Positions 1-6,547 of a DNA stretch of 17,625 nucleotides are shown here, in pieces. Where the stretch lies: assembly GCA_964612675.1 (NCBI GenBank), contig CAZTDD010000140.1, positions 1 through 17,625 on the forward strand, read 5' to 3'. Position numbers and translations under genes: made by a program. The notes beneath the pieces are model-generated. The model saw only the letters and a list, made by a program, of their open reading frames with translations, did no database searches and was not told the DNA's origin. Positions within the stretch are counted from its first letter, which is position 1; each line of letters opens with the position of its first letter. The DNA is from CAZTDD01 sp964612675 (GTDB lineage Bacteria > Hinthialibacterota > Hinthialibacteria > Hinthialibacterales > JAKPRU01).

Positions 1-246
1 GCCGATCGCCTGACGGGCGACTTCGATCGTGAGCTCAACGATCTCTACCGGTCCTTCCTCCACGACGGTGGGCGCTCCGACCCCGACCTCGCGGAGGCGC
101 TGCTGAAGCGCTACTCCGACTGGATCCGGACCGCGCGATATCCCGACCTGGTGGCAGCCGTGTCGGTGGTCGGCGACGGCGACCGGGAGCTGCGGTGTCT
201 CGACCTGCGGCTGGGCCGCCTCGAGCAATGTCTGCCCGGCGAGTAG
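1..246 (+). CDS. C-terminal end of an unrecognised high-GC gene
   Basis: An open frame enters from the left edge and ends at TAG 244-246, giving 81 residues of a soluble, acidic and arginine-rich tail (it contains LYRSFLHDGGRSDP and WIRTARYPDLVAAVSVVGDG). Codon third positions are overwhelmingly G or C, which supports real coding in this frame and contrasts with the genes beyond about 2100. I do not recognise the family. The next ATG follows the stop codon directly at 247, as in a tightly packed operon. The segment seems foreign to the rest of the window, because about 200 bases further on the coding logic switches to the opposite strand. No function is proposed. Confidence 0.6.
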   Translation, partial: ADRLTGDFDRELNDLYRSFLHDGGRSDPDLAEALLKRYSDWIRTARYPDLVAAVSVVGDGDRELRCLDLRLGRLEQCLPGE

Positions 247-452
247 ATGTCGCGGCTCCTCGGGCGGCTCGCCACCGAGCACCCACCTCCGATCGTCGAC
301 GGAGGCGTTCCCGCCCTGCTGGCGCCGCTGGAGCGGACGGCGGGACCATCGCCACCCAACGTCCGGCTCGGGCGCAGGCCGGCGATGGTCATTGTCGCCC
401 TCGACGTCGGCGTGATCGCCGGCGTGGTGTTCCCCGAGCTCGTCGACCGTCA
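247..452 (+). CDS. N-terminal fragment of an unrecognised high-GC gene, cut at a junction
   Basis: The ATG at 247 abuts the TAG of the preceding gene, so the pair looks translationally coupled. About 68 residues read naturally (start MSRLLGRLATEHPPPIVDGG, later a hydrophobic stretch VIVALDVGVIAGVVFPEL) with very high G/C at third codon positions. The frame physically stays open to 1620. From about 453, however, it runs antisense to a recognisable FAD oxidoreductase, so that part is a shadow. The genuine gene therefore seems to end at a rearrangement or assembly junction near 440-455. No family was recognised. The end coordinate is approximate. Confidence 0.4.
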
Positions 453-1398
453 CTTCGCGGGCCTCGACACTGGCGATGCGGTCGCCGGTTTTCTCCAGGC
501 CAATGGCGATGTGATGGGCAAACAGGCCGACGCCGGATTTCCTCATCGTCGTCTCGCGTTTCTGCTGCGCGAGGATTGCATCGGCGTGGCCGTTCGGATA
601 GTGCGGCGTGTCTATCGTCTCGATGATCTTCGTGCCTTTGCCCGGAATACCGATGGTGTGGACGCGCACCTCGTCGCTCGCATTGCCGCCGAAAACGGGA
701 CGGTCCTGGATGAGCGCCACCTTCAGCCCTTGGGAGCGAGCCGCCAGCGCCGCGCCGCAGCCGGACATTCCGCCGCCCACGATGACGACGTCGAACTGCT
801 GCTCCTCGATCTCTCTGCCCGCACGTCCGGCCAGCCGGTCCTTCCATGCAGCCAATTCGCACAGGTCATCGTTCGGCAGGAAAGGCGACGATTCGCGGTC
901 GAAGTAAATCGCATCGCAGCGGCCGTCGAAACCCGTGAGGTCCTCCAGTTCCACCTCCACCGCCCCCTGCGACGCGATCTCCACCGTGCCCCCCTTCTGC
1001 CAATGCCACCGCTCGCCCTCGGCGCCGAACTCCATCGCGAGCGTCGCACCTCCGACGCGGAGCTTGAAGCGGCCGGGAGCCTGCCATGTGCCGGGGCACC
1101 AATTGCGCGTGCGTACCCAAACGTGCCACGTGCCGGTTTTCGGAAACACGACTTTCGTTCTGGCGTTGGCGACGGGCTTGCCCATGCCGTGCGCCAACAA
1201 GTAACAGCCGCCCATCTGCTGGTAATGCTGCGTGTCCAGTTTCCAACCGCCCGGATCATCGAAGCCGGCGGCCTCGACCAGCACGCCGGTGCTGCGCGCA
1301 CGGGTCGGCTCCGCGCCTACGACGTAGCGGAACGGAACAGCCGACGTCAGCCCGACGCCGCCCACGATGCGAATGAATGTTCTTCTTTCCATGTTCAT
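453..1398 (-). pseudogene. Tat-exported FAD-dependent oxidoreductase, 3'-truncated
   Basis: The frame starts at ATG 1398 (MNMERRTFIRIVGG), preceded by GAAAGG about 6 bases upstream; ATG 1392 is an alternative. RRTFI followed by a hydrophobic run matches a twin-arginine export signal. Residues about 30-190 form a beta-rich domain with VLVEAAGFDDPGGW and TWHVWVRTRNW. A Rossmann nucleotide-binding motif DVVIVGGGMSGCGAA begins at residue 203, followed by RPVFGGNASDEVRVH. This order is typical of the FAD-dependent oxidoreductases (FAD_oxidored type) found beside sulfatases in PVC-like bacteria. After about residue 315 (VEARE) the expected continuation into the second FAD segment disappears. The frame stays open to the window edge only by running antisense to another gene. 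The substrate is unknown; an exported oxidation step in glycan breakdown is inference from the sulfatase neighbour. Confidence 0.75.
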
Positions 1399-1557
1399 GT
1401 TGACCTTTCTCACAGTCCGATGTGTTGTTGGTCCCTCTTTTTCGGGGCGACGTCCCATTCGCCGCCTTCTCGTGACACCCTACCTGCTCCAGTTCATAAG
1501 AACCACTCTCGCTTACGCAGGGCAGGCGCCACAATGGGTTTCGTCCATTTTTACCGG

Positions 1558-1839
1558 TCACTCCCCGACGCCCATTTTCCCAGCTTTTTCGTTCCAAATG
1601 CTCTGGAAGCTCTCTGCTAATTCAGGTTCACGAACTACCGCGTTATGTGGTTCCGTAGGATCACTCTTCAAATCATACAGATCCCAGGGACGATTTCGTA
1701 ATCTTACAAGCTTCTTATCGTTCATGCGAATAGCTGTATTTCCGCTATGTTCCCAAAACAAGGTCCTCTGTACACTGGCAATCCTTTTCCATCTTCGCAT
1801 AACGTGTCTGCTTCTTCTGCAACGAAACAAGCATTCCAC
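1558..1839 (-). pseudogene. Sulfatase C-terminal remnant
   Basis: The 69 residues ending at TGA 1558-1560 read as the C-terminal tail of an arylsulfatase: LFWEHSGNTAIRMNDKKLVR, then PWDLYDLKSDPTEPHN and a terminal helix. The pattern FWEHxGNxAIR...KLV...WDLYDLxxDPTE is diagnostic of family S1 sulfatase tails. Residues before about plus position 1764 (CRRSRHVMRRWKR) do not fit the family, and no catalytic C/S-x-P-x-R region exists upstream. The gene is therefore a remnant broken by deletion or frameshift. It lies about 160 bases upstream of the FAD oxidoreductase on the same strand, a pairing common in sulfated-glycan clusters. Confidence 0.7.
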
Positions 1840-1975
1840 CTTGGTTCTACTGTTTACAGATGGGGAGATCCCCCACGTTGGAATGGGTTTCTTCCTGATT
1901 ATTCTGGCCGATCTCTCCTGATAAACTTTCTCTAAATGATTTCTATGGCAATTACAGGTTCAACATACATACCGG

Positions 1976-2013
1976 CCGAAAGCAGGACGACCATTCGTTA
2001 GTCCGGCTTTCGG
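1976..2013. repeat. Imperfect inverted repeat / hairpin
   Basis: CCGAAAGCAGGAC (1976-1988) pairs with GTCCGGCTTTCGG (2001-2013) with a single mismatch, around a 12-base loop. No T-run follows on either strand, so it is not a standard intrinsic terminator. It lies between degraded minus-strand sequence and the plus-strand BON gene and could be a transcription boundary or a mobile-element end remnant. Confidence 0.6.
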
Positions 2014-2123
2014 ACTTGGTTAATTTCTGCCCAGATTATACGCATTTTATAACAACCTATTTGAGAATAATGTGAAATACAAGTGTGCTTTTTAGCCGCA
2101 AGGTGTTCAAAAACGAACGTCTC

Positions 2124-2146
2124 TATAAAATAAAGACTTAAGGAGG
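2124..2146 (+). promoter_or_regulatory. Leader of the BON gene: TATAAA box and ribosome site
   Basis: TATAAA at 2124-2129 could serve as a -10 box, but no good -35 hexamer sits 16-18 bases upstream. AGGAGG at 2141-2146 is a perfect Shine-Dalgarno, 8 bases before ATG 2155. This decides the start in favour of 2155 over the in-frame TTG at 2149, which is too close. Confidence 0.45.
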
Positions 2147-2154
2147 TTTTGTTT

Positions 2155-3687
2155 ATGTATCGGAACACAGTGGACGTCAAAGAAAATAGGAAAGTACTGT
2201 TATTCACTCTGACCTTGATGGTTTTTGGTGCTCTGCTTCTGTACCCGTCGGTATCGATGGCGCAAGAGGAACCGACCGACCAGGAGATCTCCCAAGCAGT
2301 CCAGAACGCTCTGTTTACAGATGAAGGTGTATCGGGATTTCTGATCGATGTAGAAACAAATGATGGAGTCGTCACTCTTCAAGGTTCTGTCAATAACCTT
2401 CTTGCGAAACAACGGGCAGAGGATCTTGCAGAAACTGTGAAAGGGGTTCGAGGAATCGTAAACAAGATGGAAGTGAAACCCCCTGCTAGGACTGACGAAG
2501 AGCTTCGGGATGCGGTTCGAAATGCATTGCTCAAAGATCCGGCGACGGAGTCATGGGAAGTATTCGTTTCCGTTGAAGACGGCACCGTCACCTTGACCGG
2601 CACCGTCGACTCGTGGCAGGAGAAACAGTTGGCCGCGAAGGTTGCAAAAGGCGTAAACGGTGTCGAAGCATTGGAAAACGAAATCACCGTCGATTACAAA
2701 GTAGAACGGTCGGATAACGAGATCGAATCGGACGTTGTTGGACGGTTGAAATGGGACACACTTGTCGATGACGCGTTGATCAGTGTCGATGTCGACGACG
2801 GCGAAGTCGAGCTTGGTGGAACAGTCGGAAGCCTTGCGGAGAAAACACGAGCGATATCGGATGCCTGGGTCGCCGGAGTGGAAGCGGTCGACGGCGGCGA
2901 TCTTAACGTCTCTTCATGGGCGCGCGACGAGCGGTTTCGCAAGGACAAGTACACGAAGAAAAGCGATAGGGAAGTCGTAAAAGCTGTGAACGATACGCTT
3001 CTTTACGATCCGCGTGTGAATTCGTTCAATGTCGACGTTTCCGCATCCGACGGTGTCGTTACATTGAGCGGACGAGTCAATAACTTGAAAGCCAAACGCT
3101 CCGCGGCGAAGGATGCACGCAACATCGTTGGCGTATGGCGCGTCAAGAATCAACTGAAGATTCGCGGCGACAGACCCAGCGATGATGCGATCGAAAACGA
3201 AGTCCGTGAAGCACTGCGCAACGATTCCTATGTCAGTCTGAGTGACGATATCACAATCTCCGCCGTTAACGGTGAGGTCTACCTCAAAGGTACCGTGGAT
3301 ACTTACTTCGAAAAGGCCCAAGCCGATGATGTCGCATCACGGGTGAAGGGTGTCGTAAATGTAACCAATAATCTGGACGTCGAGGCTGAAATCGATCCAT
3401 TGACGTATAACCCTTACGTGGACGAAGATTGGTATCTCGACGATTACGATTGGTACAACTATCCCGGTGGATACGCCACCGCGAAGGATGATTGGAAAAT
3501 CAAAGAGGACATCCGAAGTGAGCTGTATTGGAGTCCTTTCGTCGACCAGAATGAGGTCAACGTTTCCGTTGAGAACGGTGTTGCCACATTAACCGGGACC
3601 GTAGACACTTGGAAGGAGCGGGGCGCTGCTTCCGAGAACGCATACTTCAGTTACTCATCAGCACTCGCGAGTTACCGTTCGCAGTAG
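2155..3687 (+). CDS. Exported multi-BON-domain protein with an incomplete last domain
   Basis: This 510-residue protein carries a Sec signal peptide (hydrophobic run at residues 14-31, likely cleavage after SMA at 36). Six BON domains of about 70 residues follow, each with the DxxI/V...V.L.G.V..W/L..K pattern, as in DGTVTLTGTVDSWQEK and NGEVYLKGTVDTYFEK. An acidic aromatic linker (YNPYVDEDWYLDDYDWYNYP) precedes the sixth domain. BON domains are alpha/beta modules linked to envelope or phospholipid binding in OsmY and BamE-type contexts, so a periplasmic or outer-membrane stress role is plausible. Domains 1-5 each end in a final strand such as GVVNVTNNLDV. The sixth stops at SENAY and continues with FSYSSALASYRSQ, unlike the family, so the normal end seems lost at about 3646. 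Its stop overlaps the convergent gene by 16 bases. Confidence 0.85.
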   Translation: MYRNTVDVKENRKVLLFTLTLMVFGALLLYPSVSMAQEEPTDQEISQAVQNALFTDEGVSGFLIDVETNDGVVTLQGSVNNLLAKQRAEDLAETVKGVRGIVNKMEVKPPARTDEELRDAVRNALLKDPATESWEVFVSVEDGTVTLTGTVDSWQEKQLAAKVAKGVNGVEALENEITVDYKVERSDNEIESDVVGRLKWDTLVDDALISVDVDDGEVELGGTVGSLAEKTRAISDAWVAGVEAVDGGDLNVSSWARDERFRKDKYTKKSDREVVKAVNDTLLYDPRVNSFNVDVSASDGVVTLSGRVNNLKAKRSAAKDARNIVGVWRVKNQLKIRGDRPSDDAIENEVREALRNDSYVSLSDDITISAVNGEVYLKGTVDTYFEKAQADDVASRVKGVVNVTNNLDVEAEIDPLTYNPYVDEDWYLDDYDWYNYPGGYATAKDDWKIKEDIRSELYWSPFVDQNEVNVSVENGVATLTGTVDTWKERGAASENAYFSYSSALASYRSQ

Positions 3688-5153
3688 ACCAACGAAAGAT
3701 CGAGATCCGGTTTGTTTACTGCCGCCCACAATTTCACCAATGACATCATCAACGTATCCGCGCCTGTGATCGCCTCGTAATGGTCGTGTCTCGATGTGGC
3801 GCGGGGAAGAGGCGAGTCGTCGTCCAGGAACAAGTCGATCGACCGTCGGGCGAAATACTGCGCACGATTTAAGTATTTCTCTTCTCCCGTGATTTCGTAC
3901 ACGGATACCAGCAGATAGATTGCATCGCCCATCGAACCCGGATAAACGGGATAATCCATCTCGGGTTCGCTGCTCAAGTAGCGCGTTGCCGCTTTTAGTG
4001 CCAAATCCTTGTACTCAGGCAACTCTGTCTGCTCATATCGGAGCAAACAGAGATTTGCCATTCGCGCTTCCGTTTGATCGCCGTATCCTGTGACCCATTG
4101 GTCGGCATACGCGTTCTCCGGTTCGAGTGTCGCCGTTCGTACCGTTTTCACAAAACCCTTTCCGCCCGGGGAAAGATCATGCGGTATCGAGAGGAACACC
4201 ACATCGGTTCTTGCTGCGGACATTCGCATCTCGGCGGCCAGGCAATCCAGAACCGAGGTGGAACCGTTTTGCAGATCAATCGCCAGACTCAGGTTGCTCT
4301 CGACCCACACTATTTGTCCCTTCGAGCGTTCGGCGCTCTCTGCCGGAACGGCCCCGGTGACTGGATGGCGACGACTGTTGAAATAGTCCAGGAGTGTTTT
4401 TATGGCTCTCGAAAAGACCGGATTGCCGGTGTATTTGTATGCGGTAGCCCATGTGGCGATATAAAAGCCTCCGTGCCGGGGATATTCGGAATTCAGTCCC
4501 GGTCCGTGCTCGTCCCAGCGGGCGTGGCGGGAGAAATTGCCGGTCTCTTGATCTCCTATTTGATGATCCCAAAGCCCTTCCGCAAACTTCGCGCAGGCCT
4601 CCGGGGCCAATTCGAAAGATCTGCGCCATAAAATCCACGGTCTGAAGAATTCATGAGTCACTTTTGCTTTCTTATCGATTAAGGTCTCGGTATAGAAGTC
4701 CCAGCCGATATGCTCTCCCCAGGCGAAGAGCCCCGTTTTCTCACTTTGACAATGTTCGAAGAACCATTTCAGTGTTTTATCGGCCTCACGCGCGTAGCGG
4801 CTTTCTTCTGTGATCTGGGCAAGAGCGTATAAAACCTGATACAGGTTTTGATCGTGCATCGGATTCGCCCCTGTGAGCATACGGTCATGCTCTCGGATTC
4901 CCCATTTTTCCCGTTGAATGTTTGCAACCTTCTCGAGGTTCTCTCCCTCCAAAAGACTCAGCGTCTTTCGGTTCAATGTGGTCGCGATCAGAGGGCTATC
5001 GTCTTCGCCATAATGGTCGCGCCCTTCGTCGAGTAGCGTGTTCGCGTAAGAGAGGACGACTTGCAGGTAATCGATCTCTTCCTTTTCATTCTTGATTTCT
5101 GCGGATGCGGATGATATGAAAACTACGAGGATGGTTGCGAATACGAATCTCAT
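3672..5153 (-). CDS. Secreted (alpha/alpha) toroid-like protein, probable glycan-active enzyme
   Basis: Start chosen at ATG 5153, with AGGAG 9 bases upstream. ATG 5174 (MNQESSRMRF) is an alternative with a closer AGGA. The 493-residue protein opens with a clear signal peptide (MRFVFATILVVFISSASA). The rest is helix-rich with repeating aromatic and His/Trp motifs: THEFFRPWILWRRSF, RHARWDEHGPGLNSEYPRHG, FYIATWATAYKYTGNPVF, and a C-terminal GSMGDAIYLLVSVYEITGEE. The Gly-Asp and Tyr-x-x-Thr-Gly spacing resembles six-hairpin glycosidases and polysaccharide lyases. I cannot name the family or the catalytic residues. With the sulfatase and FAD remnants nearby, a role in extracellular polysaccharide breakdown is plausible inference. 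The gene appears intact and is divergent from the HAD gene, with about 125 bases between starts. Confidence 0.7.
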   Translation of the reverse strand: MRFVFATILVVFISSASAEIKNEKEEIDYLQVVLSYANTLLDEGRDHYGEDDSPLIATTLNRKTLSLLEGENLEKVANIQREKWGIREHDRMLTGANPMHDQNLYQVLYALAQITEESRYAREADKTLKWFFEHCQSEKTGLFAWGEHIGWDFYTETLIDKKAKVTHEFFRPWILWRRSFELAPEACAKFAEGLWDHQIGDQETGNFSRHARWDEHGPGLNSEYPRHGGFYIATWATAYKYTGNPVFSRAIKTLLDYFNSRRHPVTGAVPAESAERSKGQIVWVESNLSLAIDLQNGSTSVLDCLAAEMRMSAARTDVVFLSIPHDLSPGGKGFVKTVRTATLEPENAYADQWVTGYGDQTEARMANLCLLRYEQTELPEYKDLALKAATRYLSSEPEMDYPVYPGSMGDAIYLLVSVYEITGEEKYLNRAQYFARRSIDLFLDDDSPLPRATSRHDHYEAITGADTLMMSLVKLWAAVNKPDLDLSLVYCER

Positions 5154-5278
5154 GCGTGACGACTCCTGATTCATCTTTTCCTGTGGATTGCCGCCTGTCA
5201 CAACGCGGCAGCATATTCTATCATTCTTGGAATGAGGCGTAACGGATTCGCATCGCGCGATTTGTCGAGATAACCAAA

Positions 5279-6073
5279 ATGAATGAGCGAAAACTCCCTA
5301 CAATACAAGGCTTTCTTCTCGACCTGGACGGTGTGTTGTTTATCGAAGATGAGTTGATCCCGGGTGCGGCTGAGACATTGCGCTTCCTGCGCTCGAATGA
5401 TCTGCCGTATCGTTTCATGACCAATACCACCACTACCACTCCCTCCCGCCTTGTGCAGAAACTTGACGATTTCGGTGTGTCGGCCCATGAGAAAGAGATT
5501 ATCAGCCCGCTGAAAGTTGCGGTTGATTACCTTCGCCGTCACGGCTGCCGATCCTGCCATTTCGTCTTGCTGGACGAAGCAAAGGAGGCTTTCGCAGAAT
5601 TCCATGAATCGGACAACAATCCGGATTATGTTGTCATTGGCAAGATAGGAGACAAGTGGGATTATCATCTCGTGAATACTGTTTTCAATCTGCTGCTCAA
5701 TGGCGCTCAACTGATTGCCCTTCATAAGAACAGGTATTCGATGGGGAAAGACGGCCTTCAGATTGAGTTCGGCTCTTTTGTTGCGGCGCTCGAGTATGCG
5801 ACCGGCAAGGAGTCGATCGTTATGGGAAAACCTTCTTCCGCGTTTTTTGAAAGTGCCTTAGCGAGCATCGGACTTGCCGCGGAAAAGGTTGCGATGATTG
5901 GTGACGATGTCGAATCGGACGTTGGCGGCGCACAGCGCATGGGTATCAACGGTATTCTCGTGCAAACCGGGAAATATCGCGAGGAACTCGTCGCTCAATC
6001 GGGCGTCCAGCCTGACCGGATCATTTCGTCGATAGTGGATTTGCCGAAGTTGATTGAGCAGGGGTTCGCGTAG
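5279..6073 (+). CDS. HAD-superfamily (type IIA) phosphatase, LHPP-like
   Basis: The 264-residue cytosolic protein has the complete HAD motif set: motif I DLDGVLF with nucleophile D15 and acid/base D17, motif II MTNT (T48), the lysine of MGKPSSAFF (K184), and the metal-binding GDDVESDVGGAQRMG around D209-D210. Its length and the NTTTTT segment fit the subfamily of phospholysine phosphohistidine inorganic pyrophosphate phosphatase (LHPP, HAD-IIA). Other HAD-IIA members act on phosphoglycolate, nucleotides or sugar phosphates, so the substrate is not fixed by sequence. The upstream region has only a weak ribosome site (GAGATAACC before the ATG). No operon partner is evident, because the downstream gene is a stub. 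Confidence 0.85.
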   Translation: MNERKLPTIQGFLLDLDGVLFIEDELIPGAAETLRFLRSNDLPYRFMTNTTTTTPSRLVQKLDDFGVSAHEKEIISPLKVAVDYLRRHGCRSCHFVLLDEAKEAFAEFHESDNNPDYVVIGKIGDKWDYHLVNTVFNLLLNGAQLIALHKNRYSMGKDGLQIEFGSFVAALEYATGKESIVMGKPSSAFFESALASIGLAAEKVAMIGDDVESDVGGAQRMGINGILVQTGKYREELVAQSGVQPDRIISSIVDLPKLIEQGFA

Positions 6074-6127
6074 CGAAACCGATGTATGTGATCTACGACT
6101 CTCAAGTAACGATGGCAGGTGGCAACG

Positions 6128-6352
6128 ATGCATATGCCATCGCCTCAACTCGATATGCCCGAAGATCTAGCTGACACACTACCGCTTAGTGCGCAGCAGT
6201 ATTCCGTAGAGGATATCCCCGACAATTACTGGGACGTTGCTGTTATCGGTGCCGGTCCCGCCGGTGCGACTGCCGCGCTGCTTCTAGCCCGACAAGGATA
6301 CAGCGTTCTTCTCCTCGACAAGCATCGGTTTCCGTTGTCGTCTTTTGTCTAA
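6128..6352 (+). pseudogene. N-terminal stub of an FAD-binding oxidoreductase (geranylgeranyl-reductase or halogenase type)
   Basis: Start at ATG 6128 with AGGTGG 5 bases upstream; GTG 6119 is possible. About 37 leading residues precede a dinucleotide-binding motif, WDVAVIGAGPAGATAALLLA, then VLLLDKHRFP. In the geranylgeranyl reductase and flavin-halogenase families this is followed by R/K-x-K-x-CG and about 350 more residues. Here the frame instead reads LSSFV and stops at 6352. The FAD fold cannot form, so it is a truncated remnant with an intact 5' end. The break lies near 6337, about 40 bases before the inverted repeat upstream of the kinase gene, so the following regulatory locus may have been joined here by a deletion or insertion. 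Confidence 0.7.
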
Positions 6353-6378
6353 CTTCCTTCAAATCAGCTGGTTAGTAA

Positions 6379-6394
6379 TCGACAAAATTGTCGA
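6379..6394. promoter_or_regulatory. 16-bp inverted repeat, candidate operator copy 1
   Basis: TCGACAAAATTGTCGA: TCGAC and GTCGA half-sites around a 6-base AT-rich spacer. It matches two further copies at 9944-9959 and 10023-10038 and lies 154 bases before the kinase ATG. It is a probable enhancer site for the NtrC-type regulator, suggesting autoregulation. Confidence 0.6.
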
Positions 6395-6503
6395 ACCCTA
6401 ATCCGGGAAGAACCTTGAATCGTGTCAGGATCGAAATCGCACGGAGAAATAAATGGCGTTATCTGAGATAGATAGTGAAGGTGGACGATGTTCTCTCCCA
6501 TTT

Positions 6504-6518
6504 TGGTATGATTGTTGA
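6504..6518 (+). promoter_or_regulatory. Possible -24/-12 promoter of the kinase-regulator operon
   Basis: TGGTATGATTGTTGA keeps the sigma-54 spacing (GG at 6505-6506, then 10 bases to GA at 6517-6518), but the usual -12 GC is GA. The same segment contains TATGAT (6507-6512), which could be a sigma-70 -10 box with TGGACG about 19 bases upstream. The GG element lies about 118 bases from the centre of the 6379 repeat, close to the 110 bases seen at the downstream promoter. The assignment is open. Confidence 0.35.
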
Positions 6519-6547
6519 ATCAGTGTCGTAGCCAGGAGCCGAGAGTC

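Larger units (their letters stand above)
1840..2154. other. Non-coding or degraded stretch upstream of the BON gene
   Basis: No credible gene is visible. Minus-strand frames around 1840-2005 give short pieces interrupted by stops and could be decayed sequence of the sulfatase gene, but I cannot match them. The segment holds a 13-bp-stem hairpin (1976-2013), then an AT-rich leader with a TATAAA box and an AGGAGG ribosome site for the BON gene. Confidence 0.5.

Noticed and set aside
247..1620. 457-residue plus-strand open frame as one gene
   Set aside because: Only about the first 68 codons look like natural protein. From about 453 the frame is antisense to a clear FAD oxidoreductase with Rossmann and Tat motifs.
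1367..1921. 184-residue plus-strand open frame rich in hydrophobic residues
   Set aside because: It overlaps the sulfatase tail and the Tat signal on the other strand. Its hydrophobicity comes from reading these antisense.
2018..2033. Possible -24/-12 promoter TGGTTAATTTCTGC before the BON gene
   Set aside because: The distance between GG and GC is 9 bases rather than 10, and no operator repeat lies nearby.
3663..3672. Perfect 10-bp palindrome ACTCGCGAGT at the BON/toroid gene overlap
   Set aside because: It is short, single-copy, lies inside coding sequence and lacks a T-tract, so neither terminator nor operator is supported.
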